This document shows positions 47,599-54,481 of a stretch of 54,481 nucleotides of DNA, piece by piece. The translations under genes and the position numbers were made by a program. Every line of letters starts with the position of its first letter. Position 1 is the stretch's first letter. Source of the DNA: Candidatus Eisenbacteria bacterium (GTDB taxonomy: Bacteria; Eisenbacteria; RBG-16-71-46; SZUA-252); the NCBI GenBank assembly GCA_005893275.1, contig VBOW01000023.1, positions 1 through 54,481 on the forward strand, read 5' to 3'. The notes under the pieces were generated by a model that saw only the letters and a program-made list of their open reading frames with translations, had not been told where the DNA came from and did no database searches.

Positions 47599-48065
47599 GA
47601 CGCGGCGCTCCCGATCGATCCCCTCGCGCGCTCTTCGGCGAGGGCCCGGAAGCAGCGGAGCGTTTTCTCCACGATGGGCTCGATGAACCCGCGCGCGATG
47701 ACCCGCTCGGCGAACCAGCGGCCCACGACGGGAACCTTGAAGTCGAGATCGTGGTCCACCCGGGCGCGCGTGCCTCCCCGTTCGTCCGTGAAGCTCCAGA
47801 GCACCTCCATGCCCCGCGTGATTCCGCGGACGTGCCGAAAACGGATCGTGCGCGTCTCGGGATCGGCCGTCTGGAGGGCCTCCCAGAAAACCGGGATGGG
47901 TCCGCGGCGGGCGCTCATCGCGGCGTGCGTCGTTCCTTCGCGGCGGCTCAAAATACGTACGTAGCGATAGTGGGGCAGGAAGCTCTTCCAGCGGCCGAGG
48001 TCCGAGACGAGATCGAACAGGTCTCGCGAGGGCGCCTCGATCCAGATGGAGGTCTCCGAATGCAC
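47595..48065 (-). CDS. SRPBCC-family (polyketide cyclase/START-like) protein
   Basis: 156 residues with the SRPBCC helix-grip pattern: IWIEAPSRDLFDLVSDLGRWKSFLPHYRYVRIL at the start, a central WSFTDERGGTRARVDHDLDF and a C-terminal helix from PIVEKTLRCFRALAEERAR. Such domains bind hydrophobic ligands, and one subgroup cyclises aromatic polyketides. It precedes the ketosynthase and overlaps it by ATGA, so a joint role on a fatty-acid-like or polyketide intermediate is plausible but not shown. Confidence 0.8.
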   Translation of the reverse strand: MHSETSIWIEAPSRDLFDLVSDLGRWKSFLPHYRYVRILSRREGTTHAAMSARRGPIPVFWEALQTADPETRTIRFRHVRGITRGMEVLWSFTDERGGTRARVDHDLDFKVPVVGRWFAERVIARGFIEPIVEKTLRCFRALAEERARGSIGSAAS

Positions 48066-48069
48066 GGTC

Positions 48070-48549
48070 TCAACGTGGCTTCGGTGAGGAAACGTGGCGC
48101 TTCATCCGGCTCGCGACTTGATCGACCTTGACCCCGAGATCCTTCGCGATGTCGAGCCACCCGTTCCCGGCGGCCCGCATCGCGACCACGTCGGCTGGCG
48201 CCTTCCCCTTCCTGCTCGCCTTGGCGAAGCCGTAGGCCATCGCAAGCTCGCCGTATCCCAGGCCCCACGTCTCATGCTGGTATCTCAGGGAATCCTCGCT
48301 CGCGCCGAGCTGGGCGCTCAAGCGCGTCAATACGGCCGCCTCTCCCTCGGGGGTCTTGGCTTCCGCGTCGATTCTCGCCACCGTCCGCTGGATGCGGTGG
48401 AGCGCGGACTCCGGAGTGCTCTTGGTCCCCGCCGTCGCGGCGGATTTTCCAGCCACGGCACGCGCCGGAACGAGGGTCCCCGCCAGGAGGCATGCGGTCA
48501 GGGACGCGAGAGATATTCGTAGGGCTGCCTGAATGGGGCGAAGGGCCAT
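48070..48549 (-). CDS. Small exported protein, unknown
   Basis: 159 residues with a signal peptide (about 8-32). The mature part is charged and alpha-helical, with the segment GLGYGELAMAYGFAKASRKG and then ADVVAMRAAGNGWLDIAKDLGVKV, which resembles the aa-pattern of small exported proteins of unknown function in deltaproteobacteria and relatives. Ends in a basic Arg/Lys/Pro tail. It is 4 bp upstream of the SRPBCC gene, so it may belong to the same unit. Confidence 0.6.
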   Translation of the reverse strand: MALRPIQAALRISLASLTACLLAGTLVPARAVAGKSAATAGTKSTPESALHRIQRTVARIDAEAKTPEGEAAVLTRLSAQLGASEDSLRYQHETWGLGYGELAMAYGFAKASRKGKAPADVVAMRAAGNGWLDIAKDLGVKVDQVASRMKRHVSSPKPR

Positions 48550-48592
48550 GGCTCGATCCTCCCTGGATTCAACCCGAGCGCTGGGCGACGCG

Positions 48593-50344
48593 TCAGCGCA
48601 GGATAGCGATCCTCTGCGTTTCGATGCCGTCCGGCGTCTCGATGCGAAAGAAATAAACGCCGCTACCTACCGGAACACCGCGGTCGTCTTGGCCGTTCCA
48701 TCGCACGACCCGCTCGCCGGCCGGGTATCTTCCCTCCTCGATCGTGCGCACCAGCCGCCCGTGCACGTCGAAGAGCCGGACGCGCACGTCTCCCGGACGC
48801 GAGGTTCTGAGCGCAAGCCCGGCACCGCGCGGCGACGGATTCTTCGTCGTGAGGCGCGCCCCCGGTCCCTGCGCCGCCCCGAGCGCGACCTTGAGGGATG
48901 GCCCCGAGGCCGCCAGCAGGACCGCTTTGTCGATTTGCAGGAGACCCGATCCGTAGACCGGATCGTGGGAGCCCGAGGTCCCGAACTGGTTCACGGCCGT
49001 CGCGCTGAGCGCCTCCTCGATCGAGCTCTGCTTTTTCATCCCGAGCGACATGAGGAGCGCCACGGCGCCCGAGACGTGGGGCGCCGCCGCCGAGGTTCCG
49101 AAGAAGGGGAACACGCCGAAGGAGTCCGGATTCGCGAGCGATCCCGAAGATCGAAACGGCTTGATGCCCAGATTGAAGACGGCGTCCTGGACGTGGTCCT
49201 CGTTCAAGTCGGTGAAGTCGCCCCCGGGAGCCACGCAAGACAACCCCTTCCCGAACGAGGAATACGAGGCGATTCGGTTGTCCTCTCCGGTCGCGCCCAC
49301 CGAGATGACCCCGGGATATCCTGCCGGCAAGCTCACCTCGGGGTAGGCGAAATTTCCGGCCGCGGCAACGAGGATCACCCCGCGCCGTTGCGCGTAGTGG
49401 ACCGCGTCCTTTAGCGGATGAAACATGTGCGCCAGGACATTCGGCGTGGCGCCCCTGTCGCGAAGCAGCCCCAGCGGGGGAAACCCCAGGCTCAGGTTCG
49501 CGATATCGGCGCCCTGGTCGGCCGCGTAACGAATTCCCAGGACGATATTCGCCAGCGTGCCCTTGGTCTCGAAATCGAGCACCTTGATCGGCAGGATGGT
49601 GACCCCGAACGCGATCCCGGCGCTGCCTGCGATATTGTTGGCCTGCCCGGCGGCAATCGTTGCGGTCATCGTGCCGTGGCCGTTGTCGTCGTTCGGGTGC
49701 ACGTCGTCATTGACGAAATCGTGCCCGGGCAGGAAGGGGCCGGGCAGCTCCGGCGACCGGCGGTACATCGTCACCCCCGGCTTCACGTTGGGAAGCTCGT
49801 AGGGCGGGATCGGGTAATCCTCGAAGGCCACGCCGGTGTCGATCATCGCGAGGATGACCTTGGGATCTCCGGTCACAATGTCCCACGCGTCGTACGCATC
49901 GACGCTGCGCAGGTTCCAGGCCAGATCGAATTTCCCGATGACCGAATCGTTTGGGACGAAAAACCCCTGCGCGTACACGTTGGGCGCCGCGTATTCCACG
50001 TCCGGGAGAGCGCTCCAGCCATCGATCGCGTCGGACACCGACGATCCCGGCGGAAGCTCGACCTCGATCAGTCCATCGGGTGTCAGCATGCGCCGCGCGG
50101 TGGCTCCCTTCTTGCGGATCGCTTCCATCGCGCCGGTGGTGCCGACGCCCTCCTTGAATTTCACCAGCAGCTCGTTGGGGACGTAGCCGGGCTCACGCCA
50201 TTGGAACTCGGTTTCGGAGGGGATGACGTTCGTATGGGCGCGGGCGGCCGGCGAGAGCAGGGGGACCGCGAGAAGAGTCAGCGCAAGAGCCGCCGCGCGG
50301 AAAAGGCGGGGCCCGGATGAGCTGGACGGAAGAGCCGGGATCAC
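48593..50344 (-). CDS. Subtilisin-like serine peptidase with C-terminal sorting domain
   Basis: 583 residues, GTG start 50344. A signal peptide (about 15-37) is followed by a propeptide-like inhibitor region (about 50-125) and an S8 catalytic domain. Catalytic residues are D169 (AMIDTGVA), H223 (NGHGTMTA) and S418 (GTSAAAPHVSG). The C-terminal about 70 residues (from around 515) are a FlgD-Ig-like domain of the type used for C-terminal secretion/sorting: VRVRLFDVHGRLVRTIEEG, DDRGVPVGSGVYFFRIE and the terminal AILR. This module is common in FCB-group bacteria and suggests outer-membrane export. Secreted protease, substrate unknown. Confidence 0.92.
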   Translation of the reverse strand: MIPALPSSSSGPRLFRAAALALTLLAVPLLSPAARAHTNVIPSETEFQWREPGYVPNELLVKFKEGVGTTGAMEAIRKKGATARRMLTPDGLIEVELPPGSSVSDAIDGWSALPDVEYAAPNVYAQGFFVPNDSVIGKFDLAWNLRSVDAYDAWDIVTGDPKVILAMIDTGVAFEDYPIPPYELPNVKPGVTMYRRSPELPGPFLPGHDFVNDDVHPNDDNGHGTMTATIAAGQANNIAGSAGIAFGVTILPIKVLDFETKGTLANIVLGIRYAADQGADIANLSLGFPPLGLLRDRGATPNVLAHMFHPLKDAVHYAQRRGVILVAAAGNFAYPEVSLPAGYPGVISVGATGEDNRIASYSSFGKGLSCVAPGGDFTDLNEDHVQDAVFNLGIKPFRSSGSLANPDSFGVFPFFGTSAAAPHVSGAVALLMSLGMKKQSSIEEALSATAVNQFGTSGSHDPVYGSGLLQIDKAVLLAASGPSLKVALGAAQGPGARLTTKNPSPRGAGLALRTSRPGDVRVRLFDVHGRLVRTIEEGRYPAGERVVRWNGQDDRGVPVGSGVYFFRIETPDGIETQRIAILR

Positions 50345-50482
50345 AGAACCCCCATTGAGAGTGCGGAGCCCGAACTGGGGACCGCCGGCGAGGAGAAGCG
50401 CCAGTCCAGGAAAGGGGGGAGGCGCGGATCGGCTCGCTTCCTACTCTATATGGTACCACAGCGTGGCTGCCCGCACCGCCGG

Positions 50483-51559
50483 TCAGTCGAGACGAATCCG
50501 GGGTCCCCCGGGCTCGAAGAAGAGCGCGCGGGCTGGGTCGACGGCGAGCCCCACGATTTCGCCGGGGGCCGGAAGGGCCCCGTGGGGCTCGGCCTTGAGG
50601 ACGTGGCGCCCCGCTTCGGTTTGCAAATGGATCAAGGTGTCCCCGCCGAGGCGCTCCACGCGCTCGACCGTGCCGCTGGCCCCCGAATCGGAGGCCTTCG
50701 CGAGGGCCGCGGCCTCCGGACGAAAGCCCAGGATCACGCGGCCCGCGCGCGCCCCCTTCGCGGCGAGCGTGAAGGAGAGGCCCCGGGAGCGAAACGCGAC
50801 CCGTCCGCCGTCCGCCGCGAGCTCTCCTTGGATAAGGTTGATCGCGGGATCTCCCACGAACCGGGCGACGAAGAGGTCGCACGGGTCGCGATAGATCGCG
50901 TCTGGGGTTCCGATCTGGCGGACGCGCCCGCGCTCGAACACCGCGACCCGATTCCCGAGGGAGAGCGCCTCTTTTTGATCGTGCGTGACGAAGATCGAAG
51001 TCGTGCGCGTCAGGCGATGAAGGCGCGCCAGCTCCTCGCGCAGCTCCTGCCTCAGCTGGGCGTCGAGGCTCGAGAGGGGCTCATCGAAGAGAAAGATCCG
51101 CGGCCTCCGGACGAGCGCACGGCCGAGCGCCACCCGCTGGCGCTCGCCGCCCGATAGCTCCCGCGGGCGTTTGTGAAGATGCTCCGCGAGCCCCAGGGTC
51201 ACCGCCGCCTCGCGAACGCGCTGATCGGTCTCGCCCGCGGGAGTCTTCCGCGCGAGAAGCCCGAAGCCCATGTTCTCGCGGACGCTCATGTGCGGATAGA
51301 GCGCGAGCCCCTGAAACACCATCGCGACGTCGCGGTCCTTGGGCTCGAGGGTGGTGACCTCGTGGCCATCCATGTGGATCGTTCCCGAGGTCGGCGATTC
51401 GAGCCCCGCGACGAGGCGGAGGAGCGAGGATTTCCCGCAGCCGGACGGCCCGAGAACGGCCAGGAACTCGCCGTCCGCGATCTCGAGGTCGACTTTGTCG
51501 AGCGCGCGGGTGCCGTTGGGGTAGGTGAGCGAGAGGTTCTTTAACGAGAGGGAAGCCAT
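50483..51559 (-). CDS. ABC transporter ATP-binding protein, MalK/UgpC type
   Basis: 358 residues from ATG 51559 (an in-frame GTG at 51577 adds 6). Walker A is GPSGCGKSS, the Q-loop is VFQGLALYPHMSVREN, the signature is LSGGERQRVALGRALVR and Walker B is IFLFDEPLSSLDA. The H-loop is FVTHDQKEA. The C-terminal about 110 residues (VILGFRPEAA, then the VE.LGGDTLIHLQTEAG pattern) form the TOBE-type regulatory domain typical of carbohydrate importers (MalK, UgpC, MsmX). No permease or binding-protein gene is adjacent, so it may serve permeases encoded elsewhere. Confidence 0.9.
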   Translation of the reverse strand: MASLSLKNLSLTYPNGTRALDKVDLEIADGEFLAVLGPSGCGKSSLLRLVAGLESPTSGTIHMDGHEVTTLEPKDRDVAMVFQGLALYPHMSVRENMGFGLLARKTPAGETDQRVREAAVTLGLAEHLHKRPRELSGGERQRVALGRALVRRPRIFLFDEPLSSLDAQLRQELREELARLHRLTRTTSIFVTHDQKEALSLGNRVAVFERGRVRQIGTPDAIYRDPCDLFVARFVGDPAINLIQGELAADGGRVAFRSRGLSFTLAAKGARAGRVILGFRPEAAALAKASDSGASGTVERVERLGGDTLIHLQTEAGRHVLKAEPHGALPAPGEIVGLAVDPARALFFEPGGPRIRLD

Positions 51560-51664
51560 ACGGGCGAAACGTACCACGAACCCGCCGGCCGCCGGTATCC
51601 GACCCGGCGGCGCCGGGGCTCCATGCGGATCAGGTCAATTCGTCTTCCGCCGCGGCGCCGGGGC

Positions 51665-52222
51665 CTATCGATCATACAAACGACCTTTCTGATAGTGTCG
51701 GTGAGCCTCGAACAACGCCCTCTCGATGTCTCGCGCCTTGACGCCGTGCTTTTTGGCGAAGGATCGAACGATCGACAGAAACTCGTTCCAATGGTCGTAG
51801 GTAAACCCGACCCCGTTGGGTTTTCTGGTTACCGCTCCGACCCCGTGAAGCAGCTGCCAGACGCGGATGTCGATGACGCCATACCTTCGTGGATAGAGGA
51901 GCGTGAGGATCGCGGACGCCATGGGAACCGAGACGCCCCTGAGGCTGAGGAGAGCCTGAAGGCGGATCCTCTCGCTGCGTGTGCGGAGGGCCATTTTCGT
52001 GGCTCGTCGCACCCGAGCGGGACTGTTCGCCGCCATCTGCCCGATGGCTCTTGCGGATTTCCATCTGCCGATCGCGCGAAGCTCGGTCCTCGTGAGATGG
52101 CCCCGGGCACGCGCGCTCCTGAGGCGGCGAATCAGAGCGCTCGTGGACTCCTCCTCGGTCGTCGAGAGATGTTGTCGAATCAGCGACTCGAGACTCGCGA
52201 AGGAGAGATCTTCGAGCGGCAT
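51665..52222 (-). CDS. HhH/GPD-like putative DNA glycosylase
   Basis: 185 residues. The region LLSLRGVSVPMASAILTLLYPRRYGVIDIRVW resembles a helix-hairpin-helix followed by the catalytic-type segment of the HhH-GPD superfamily ('LPGVGpktA...vDthV.R'), with D in the DIR position. The lysine position of bifunctional enzymes is not obvious and the hairpin is GVSVP rather than GVG, so activity is uncertain. Could be a base-excision-repair enzyme or an inactive DNA-binding relative. It precedes and follows genes of accessory character. Confidence 0.5.
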   Translation of the reverse strand: MPLEDLSFASLESLIRQHLSTTEEESTSALIRRLRSARARGHLTRTELRAIGRWKSARAIGQMAANSPARVRRATKMALRTRSERIRLQALLSLRGVSVPMASAILTLLYPRRYGVIDIRVWQLLHGVGAVTRKPNGVGFTYDHWNEFLSIVRSFAKKHGVKARDIERALFEAHRHYQKGRLYDR

Positions 52223-52239
52223 CTCTATGCGCCATCCTG

Positions 52240-52611
52240 TTAGGCGGGTTCTTTCGCGTATCGATCCGCGCCGAGGAAGTGAAGCGAGACATAAGGCGAG
52301 GCGCCGACCACCCAGGAATCGTGTGGGATGGGCGGGATGTGGAAAAGCTCACCCGTGTGCAATTCGATGACCCGGCCATCGTCAAAGGCCGCCGTCGCGG
52401 TTCCGGCGAGGACCAGGCCCACATGCTCGATCGTGCATCGCTTCGCTCCGAGGGCCGGCCCGACGTGTTGGGACCAGCGCCACCCGGGCTCGTAGGTCGC
52501 CCGTCCGATCGTGAGCCCTCCGATGTGGACCAGCTCGAATCGGCCCTTCACCATGTGGCGGATTTCATCGGGGGTCTCGAACCGCTTCAAGATGACGTCG
52601 ATGGTTCCCAC
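52240..52611 (-). CDS. Cupin-domain protein
   Basis: 123 residues from GTG 52611, chosen for GGAGGGG about 7-12 bp upstream. A single small beta-barrel: RATYEPGWRWSQHVGPALGAK, then VGLVLAGTATAAFDDGRVIELHTGELFHIPPIPHDSWV. The order of G-(x)-H and E/H candidates for metal binding fits a mono-cupin. Function (isomerase, dioxygenase-like or sensor) cannot be told. The frame up to 52737 includes an out-of-frame stretch. Confidence 0.72.
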   Translation of the reverse strand: MGTIDVILKRFETPDEIRHMVKGRFELVHIGGLTIGRATYEPGWRWSQHVGPALGAKRCTIEHVGLVLAGTATAAFDDGRVIELHTGELFHIPPIPHDSWVVGASPYVSLHFLGADRYAKEPA

Positions 52612-52682
52612 GCATACCCCTCCGGGCGCCCGATGAGTCTGCCACGAACCGCTCCGCTCGGACGAAATACCTTCTCGCGCCG

Positions 52683-53482
52683 TCAATACAGCCCCATCCC
52701 CCCGAGGATCTTCGTCGTGATCGCGCGCGCGACCCACCCTGGAGGGCGATCATCCGCGGCCGGGGGGCGATCCGCGTAGTTGGTCACGAAAACGTAGTCG
52801 CGGTCTCCTCGGGCGACGTGTCCGACGAACCACCCCATGCCGCCGATCGGTCGGCCGTCCCGCCCGCGGATCGCGCCCGAGCCGGTCTTGCCGTGGAGCG
52901 TCCACCCCGAAGGAGACGTTGCGACGAACGTGATCTTCTTCGTCATGTCATATGCATGCTTCGACACCGGAGATCTTCACGCCAGAACCGCTCCCAGAAG
53001 CGCAGCTGCTCGTCGGGCGAGATCAAGAGGGACGACTGGAGCCAGGCCTTCGTCAAGCCTCCCGACATGTCCTCGTTGCCGTAGTGGAAGCGCGAGAGAT
53101 AGCCCTTCACCCTCTGCATTCCGAGCTGGGGCGTGAGACGCTGGGAGAACCACACGACCGAATTCTTGATCCAGCTCGCGGCGGTCTGATCGCGATTCCA
53201 CTCCTCGCGGGCCGTCCGGGTGCCGTCCCACTTCATCACCGAGCTCTCGTCCCCCAGGATGCCCGCGTCAAAAGCCATGAGCGCGAGCGGCACCTTGAAG
53301 GTCGAGCACGGCGAGATTCGCTTGGCGCAGCGACCGGGATTGAGGCGCACGAGGAGCTTGTTCGCTTTGAGGTCGTAGAGCTCGAAACAGCCGTCGCGCC
53401 CCGCGAACGCTCGCGCGAAGTTCGCCTTTGCGTGGGCCGTCGATGGGAGGAGGAGCGCGATGACGACCGCCATAATGCGCAT
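52683..53482 (-). pseudogene. Class D (OXA-type) beta-lactamase, frameshifted
   Basis: Two overlapping frames make one OXA-type serine beta-lactamase. The first (53482 to 52943) has a signal peptide and all N-terminal motifs: STFK (S60, K63), SVV (108-110) and YGN (134-136), up to FWREDL. The second frame carries on with SPVSKHAYDMTKKITFVATS, GWTLHGKTGSGA and the normal C-terminus. Restoring one C in CTC-CGG to CTC-CCGG, at about 52968, joins them as FWREDLPVSKHAYDM, the conserved class D sequence, giving 266 residues, the family's usual size. The gene therefore has a single-base deletion, either genuine inactivation or a sequencing error. GGGAGG precedes the ATG by 6 bp. Confidence 0.85.
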
Positions 53483-53501
53483 GCGGAGCCTCCCAGGATT
53501 G

Positions 53502-54146
53502 TCAGCGCCTTCCGAACTTGAGGTGCGTCACCTTGGGCGCGGCGACGGTCCGTTCGAGCTCGAGCCCATGCAGATTGTCGCCGAGGCCATCGAACAGCCG
53601 CTCCCCGCTGCCGAGGAGGTTCGGTACGAGGTTGATCTCCATCTCGTCCACGAGGCCGGCCGCGAGGTACTGTTGCGCGGCCTTCGCTCCGCCGGCCAAG
53701 GACACATCCTTGCCGACGGCGGCCCGCCGCGCTTGCTCGAGCGCCGCTTCGATGCCGCCGGTGACGAACGTGAAGGTCGTTCCGCCTTCGAGCGTGAGCG
53801 GAGCGCGTGGGTGGTGCGTGAGCACGAACACGGGGTGATGGAACGGCGGATTGGCTCCCCACCAACCGCCCCAGGGCTTCTTGGCATCCCAAGGACCTGG
53901 GTGGCCACCGAACATGTTGCGTCCCATGATCGTCGCTCCGACGTTGGCAAGCGACTCCTCCACGACCGGCGTGCTCTCGTTGATCTCTCCGCCCTGGAGC
54001 CCGTGCATCCGTCTCCAGACCGCGAGCGGAATTACCCACTCGTGCAGGCGCGTTCCGCCGATCCCGAGCGGGTTGTCCACGCTCTGGTTGGGCCCGGCAA
54101 CGAAGCCGTCGAGCGACATCGAAATCGTGAAGCGCAGCTTGGGCAC
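53502..54146 (-). CDS. RibD C-terminal/dihydrofolate-reductase-like protein
   Basis: 214 residues, GTG start. Starts LRFTISMSLDGFVAGPNQSVDNPLG, the conserved opening of the RibD-C/DHFR-like fold, and includes ATIMGRNMFGGHPGPW and DVSLAGGAKAAQQYLAAGLVDEMEINLVPNLLGSG, matching the family's NADPH-binding and loop segments. Standalone members of this family are widespread and mostly of unknown substrate. Located with other accessory-looking genes. Confidence 0.85.
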   Translation of the reverse strand: MPKLRFTISMSLDGFVAGPNQSVDNPLGIGGTRLHEWVIPLAVWRRMHGLQGGEINESTPVVEESLANVGATIMGRNMFGGHPGPWDAKKPWGGWWGANPPFHHPVFVLTHHPRAPLTLEGGTTFTFVTGGIEAALEQARRAAVGKDVSLAGGAKAAQQYLAAGLVDEMEINLVPNLLGSGERLFDGLGDNLHGLELERTVAAPKVTHLKFGRR

Positions 54147-54182
54147 GGCACTACACCTCGGCCAGGTACATACGAACCGGTC

Positions 54183-54481
54183 TCACCGCTTCCGACTCGG
54201 CGGAACCCACGTTGACGGCGCTTCGGGCCAGGCTACGTCGGGGCTGACCGGGTCGGCCTGGTCCGGGCCAAGCCGCGCGCCCTCGATGTCGGCAACGATG
54301 AAGTTCTCGGGCGGCACGGGAGCGCCCGCGAGACGTCGCAGCATCGCAAGCTGGCCCACATGGGTCATCGCATCGGAGAGCGGTCCTTGGAGTAGCCGTT
54401 CCACCGTCATGCCCTCCCGTAGCTCGGCGCCGGCCTCGATGTTACCCGCAAGATGGTGCAACATGTCGTGAAACCGAACGA
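54183..54481 (-). CDS. DinB-like protein, partial (cut by the window edge)
   Basis: About 99 residues of the C-terminal part. The segment FHDMLHHLAGNIEAG runs on past the right edge of the window, and MTHVGQLAMLRRLAG contains a histidine pattern (H-x3-Q) like the metal site of the DinB/YfiT four-helix-bundle family. A following VPPENFIVADIEGARLGPDQ is typical of a related hypothetical subgroup. Not certain that it is DinB proper. The 5' end is outside the window. Confidence 0.6.
   Translation of the reverse strand, partial: VRFHDMLHHLAGNIEAGAELREGMTVERLLQGPLSDAMTHVGQLAMLRRLAGAPVPPENFIVADIEGARLGPDQADPVSPDVAWPEAPSTWVPPSRKR

Overview
This window is a bacterial chromosomal replication-origin region of a high-GC organism, followed by housekeeping and accessory genes. 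The order rsmG–mnmG–mnmE–khpB–yidC–yidD–rnpA–rpmH (all minus) | dnaA–dnaN–recF–dciA–gyrB–gyrA–rex (all plus) is the classical oriC neighbourhood, with transcription running away from the origin on both sides. Several proteins fit a didermic, FCB-like lineage (Eisenbacteria/Latescibacteria/Gemmatimonadota type): a subtilase with a FlgD-like C-terminal sorting domain, lipoproteins, an outer-membrane beta-barrel and a right-handed beta-helix protein. That placement is inference from gene style only. No rRNA, tRNA, IS element or CRISPR array was seen.

Layout. 1-1068: no gene; two perfect parS sites (100-115 and 989-1004) bracket a G-rich tandem repeat with a 168-bp period. 1069-8439: the minus-strand rpmH-to-rsmG operon, tightly packed with ATGA/GTGA overlaps and a sigma70-type promoter at 8490-8518. 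8440-8837 and 10173-10612: DnaA-box clusters on both sides of dnaA, a bipartite origin, with an AT-rich unwinding candidate upstream of dnaN and a dnaN promoter. 8838-18302: dnaA to rex. DciA, the replicative-helicase loader, sits between recF and gyrB, and rex appears to start at a CTG codon directly after the gyrA stop.

18.3-30.5 kb: EamA transporter, then minus-strand envelope and housekeeping genes (lipoprotein, class-III aminotransferase, M23 peptidase, D,D-carboxypeptidase, PDZ protein, beta-helix protein, M16 peptidase, RlmD). 30.6-34.4 kb: a translationally coupled trio of an outer-membrane barrel, a cupredoxin and a membrane sensor histidine kinase. 34.4-35.0 kb: a short intergenic region encoding two tiny paralogous peptides that both end in DGKAGW, followed by a terminator and then lon. 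These peptides are the best candidate for something undescribed.

37.6-50.4 kb: a membrane protein and lipoprotein, a large Ig-like/beta-barrel protein, aspartate-semialdehyde dehydrogenase, a histidine phosphatase, two beta-propeller-like proteins, a three-gene cassette (SRPBCC protein, ketosynthase, cupredoxin lipoprotein), a small exported protein and the subtilase. 50.5-54.5 kb: an orphan sugar-type ABC ATPase and a run of accessory-looking genes (HhH/GPD-like, cupin, frameshifted class D beta-lactamase, RibD-C/DHFR-like, partial DinB-like).
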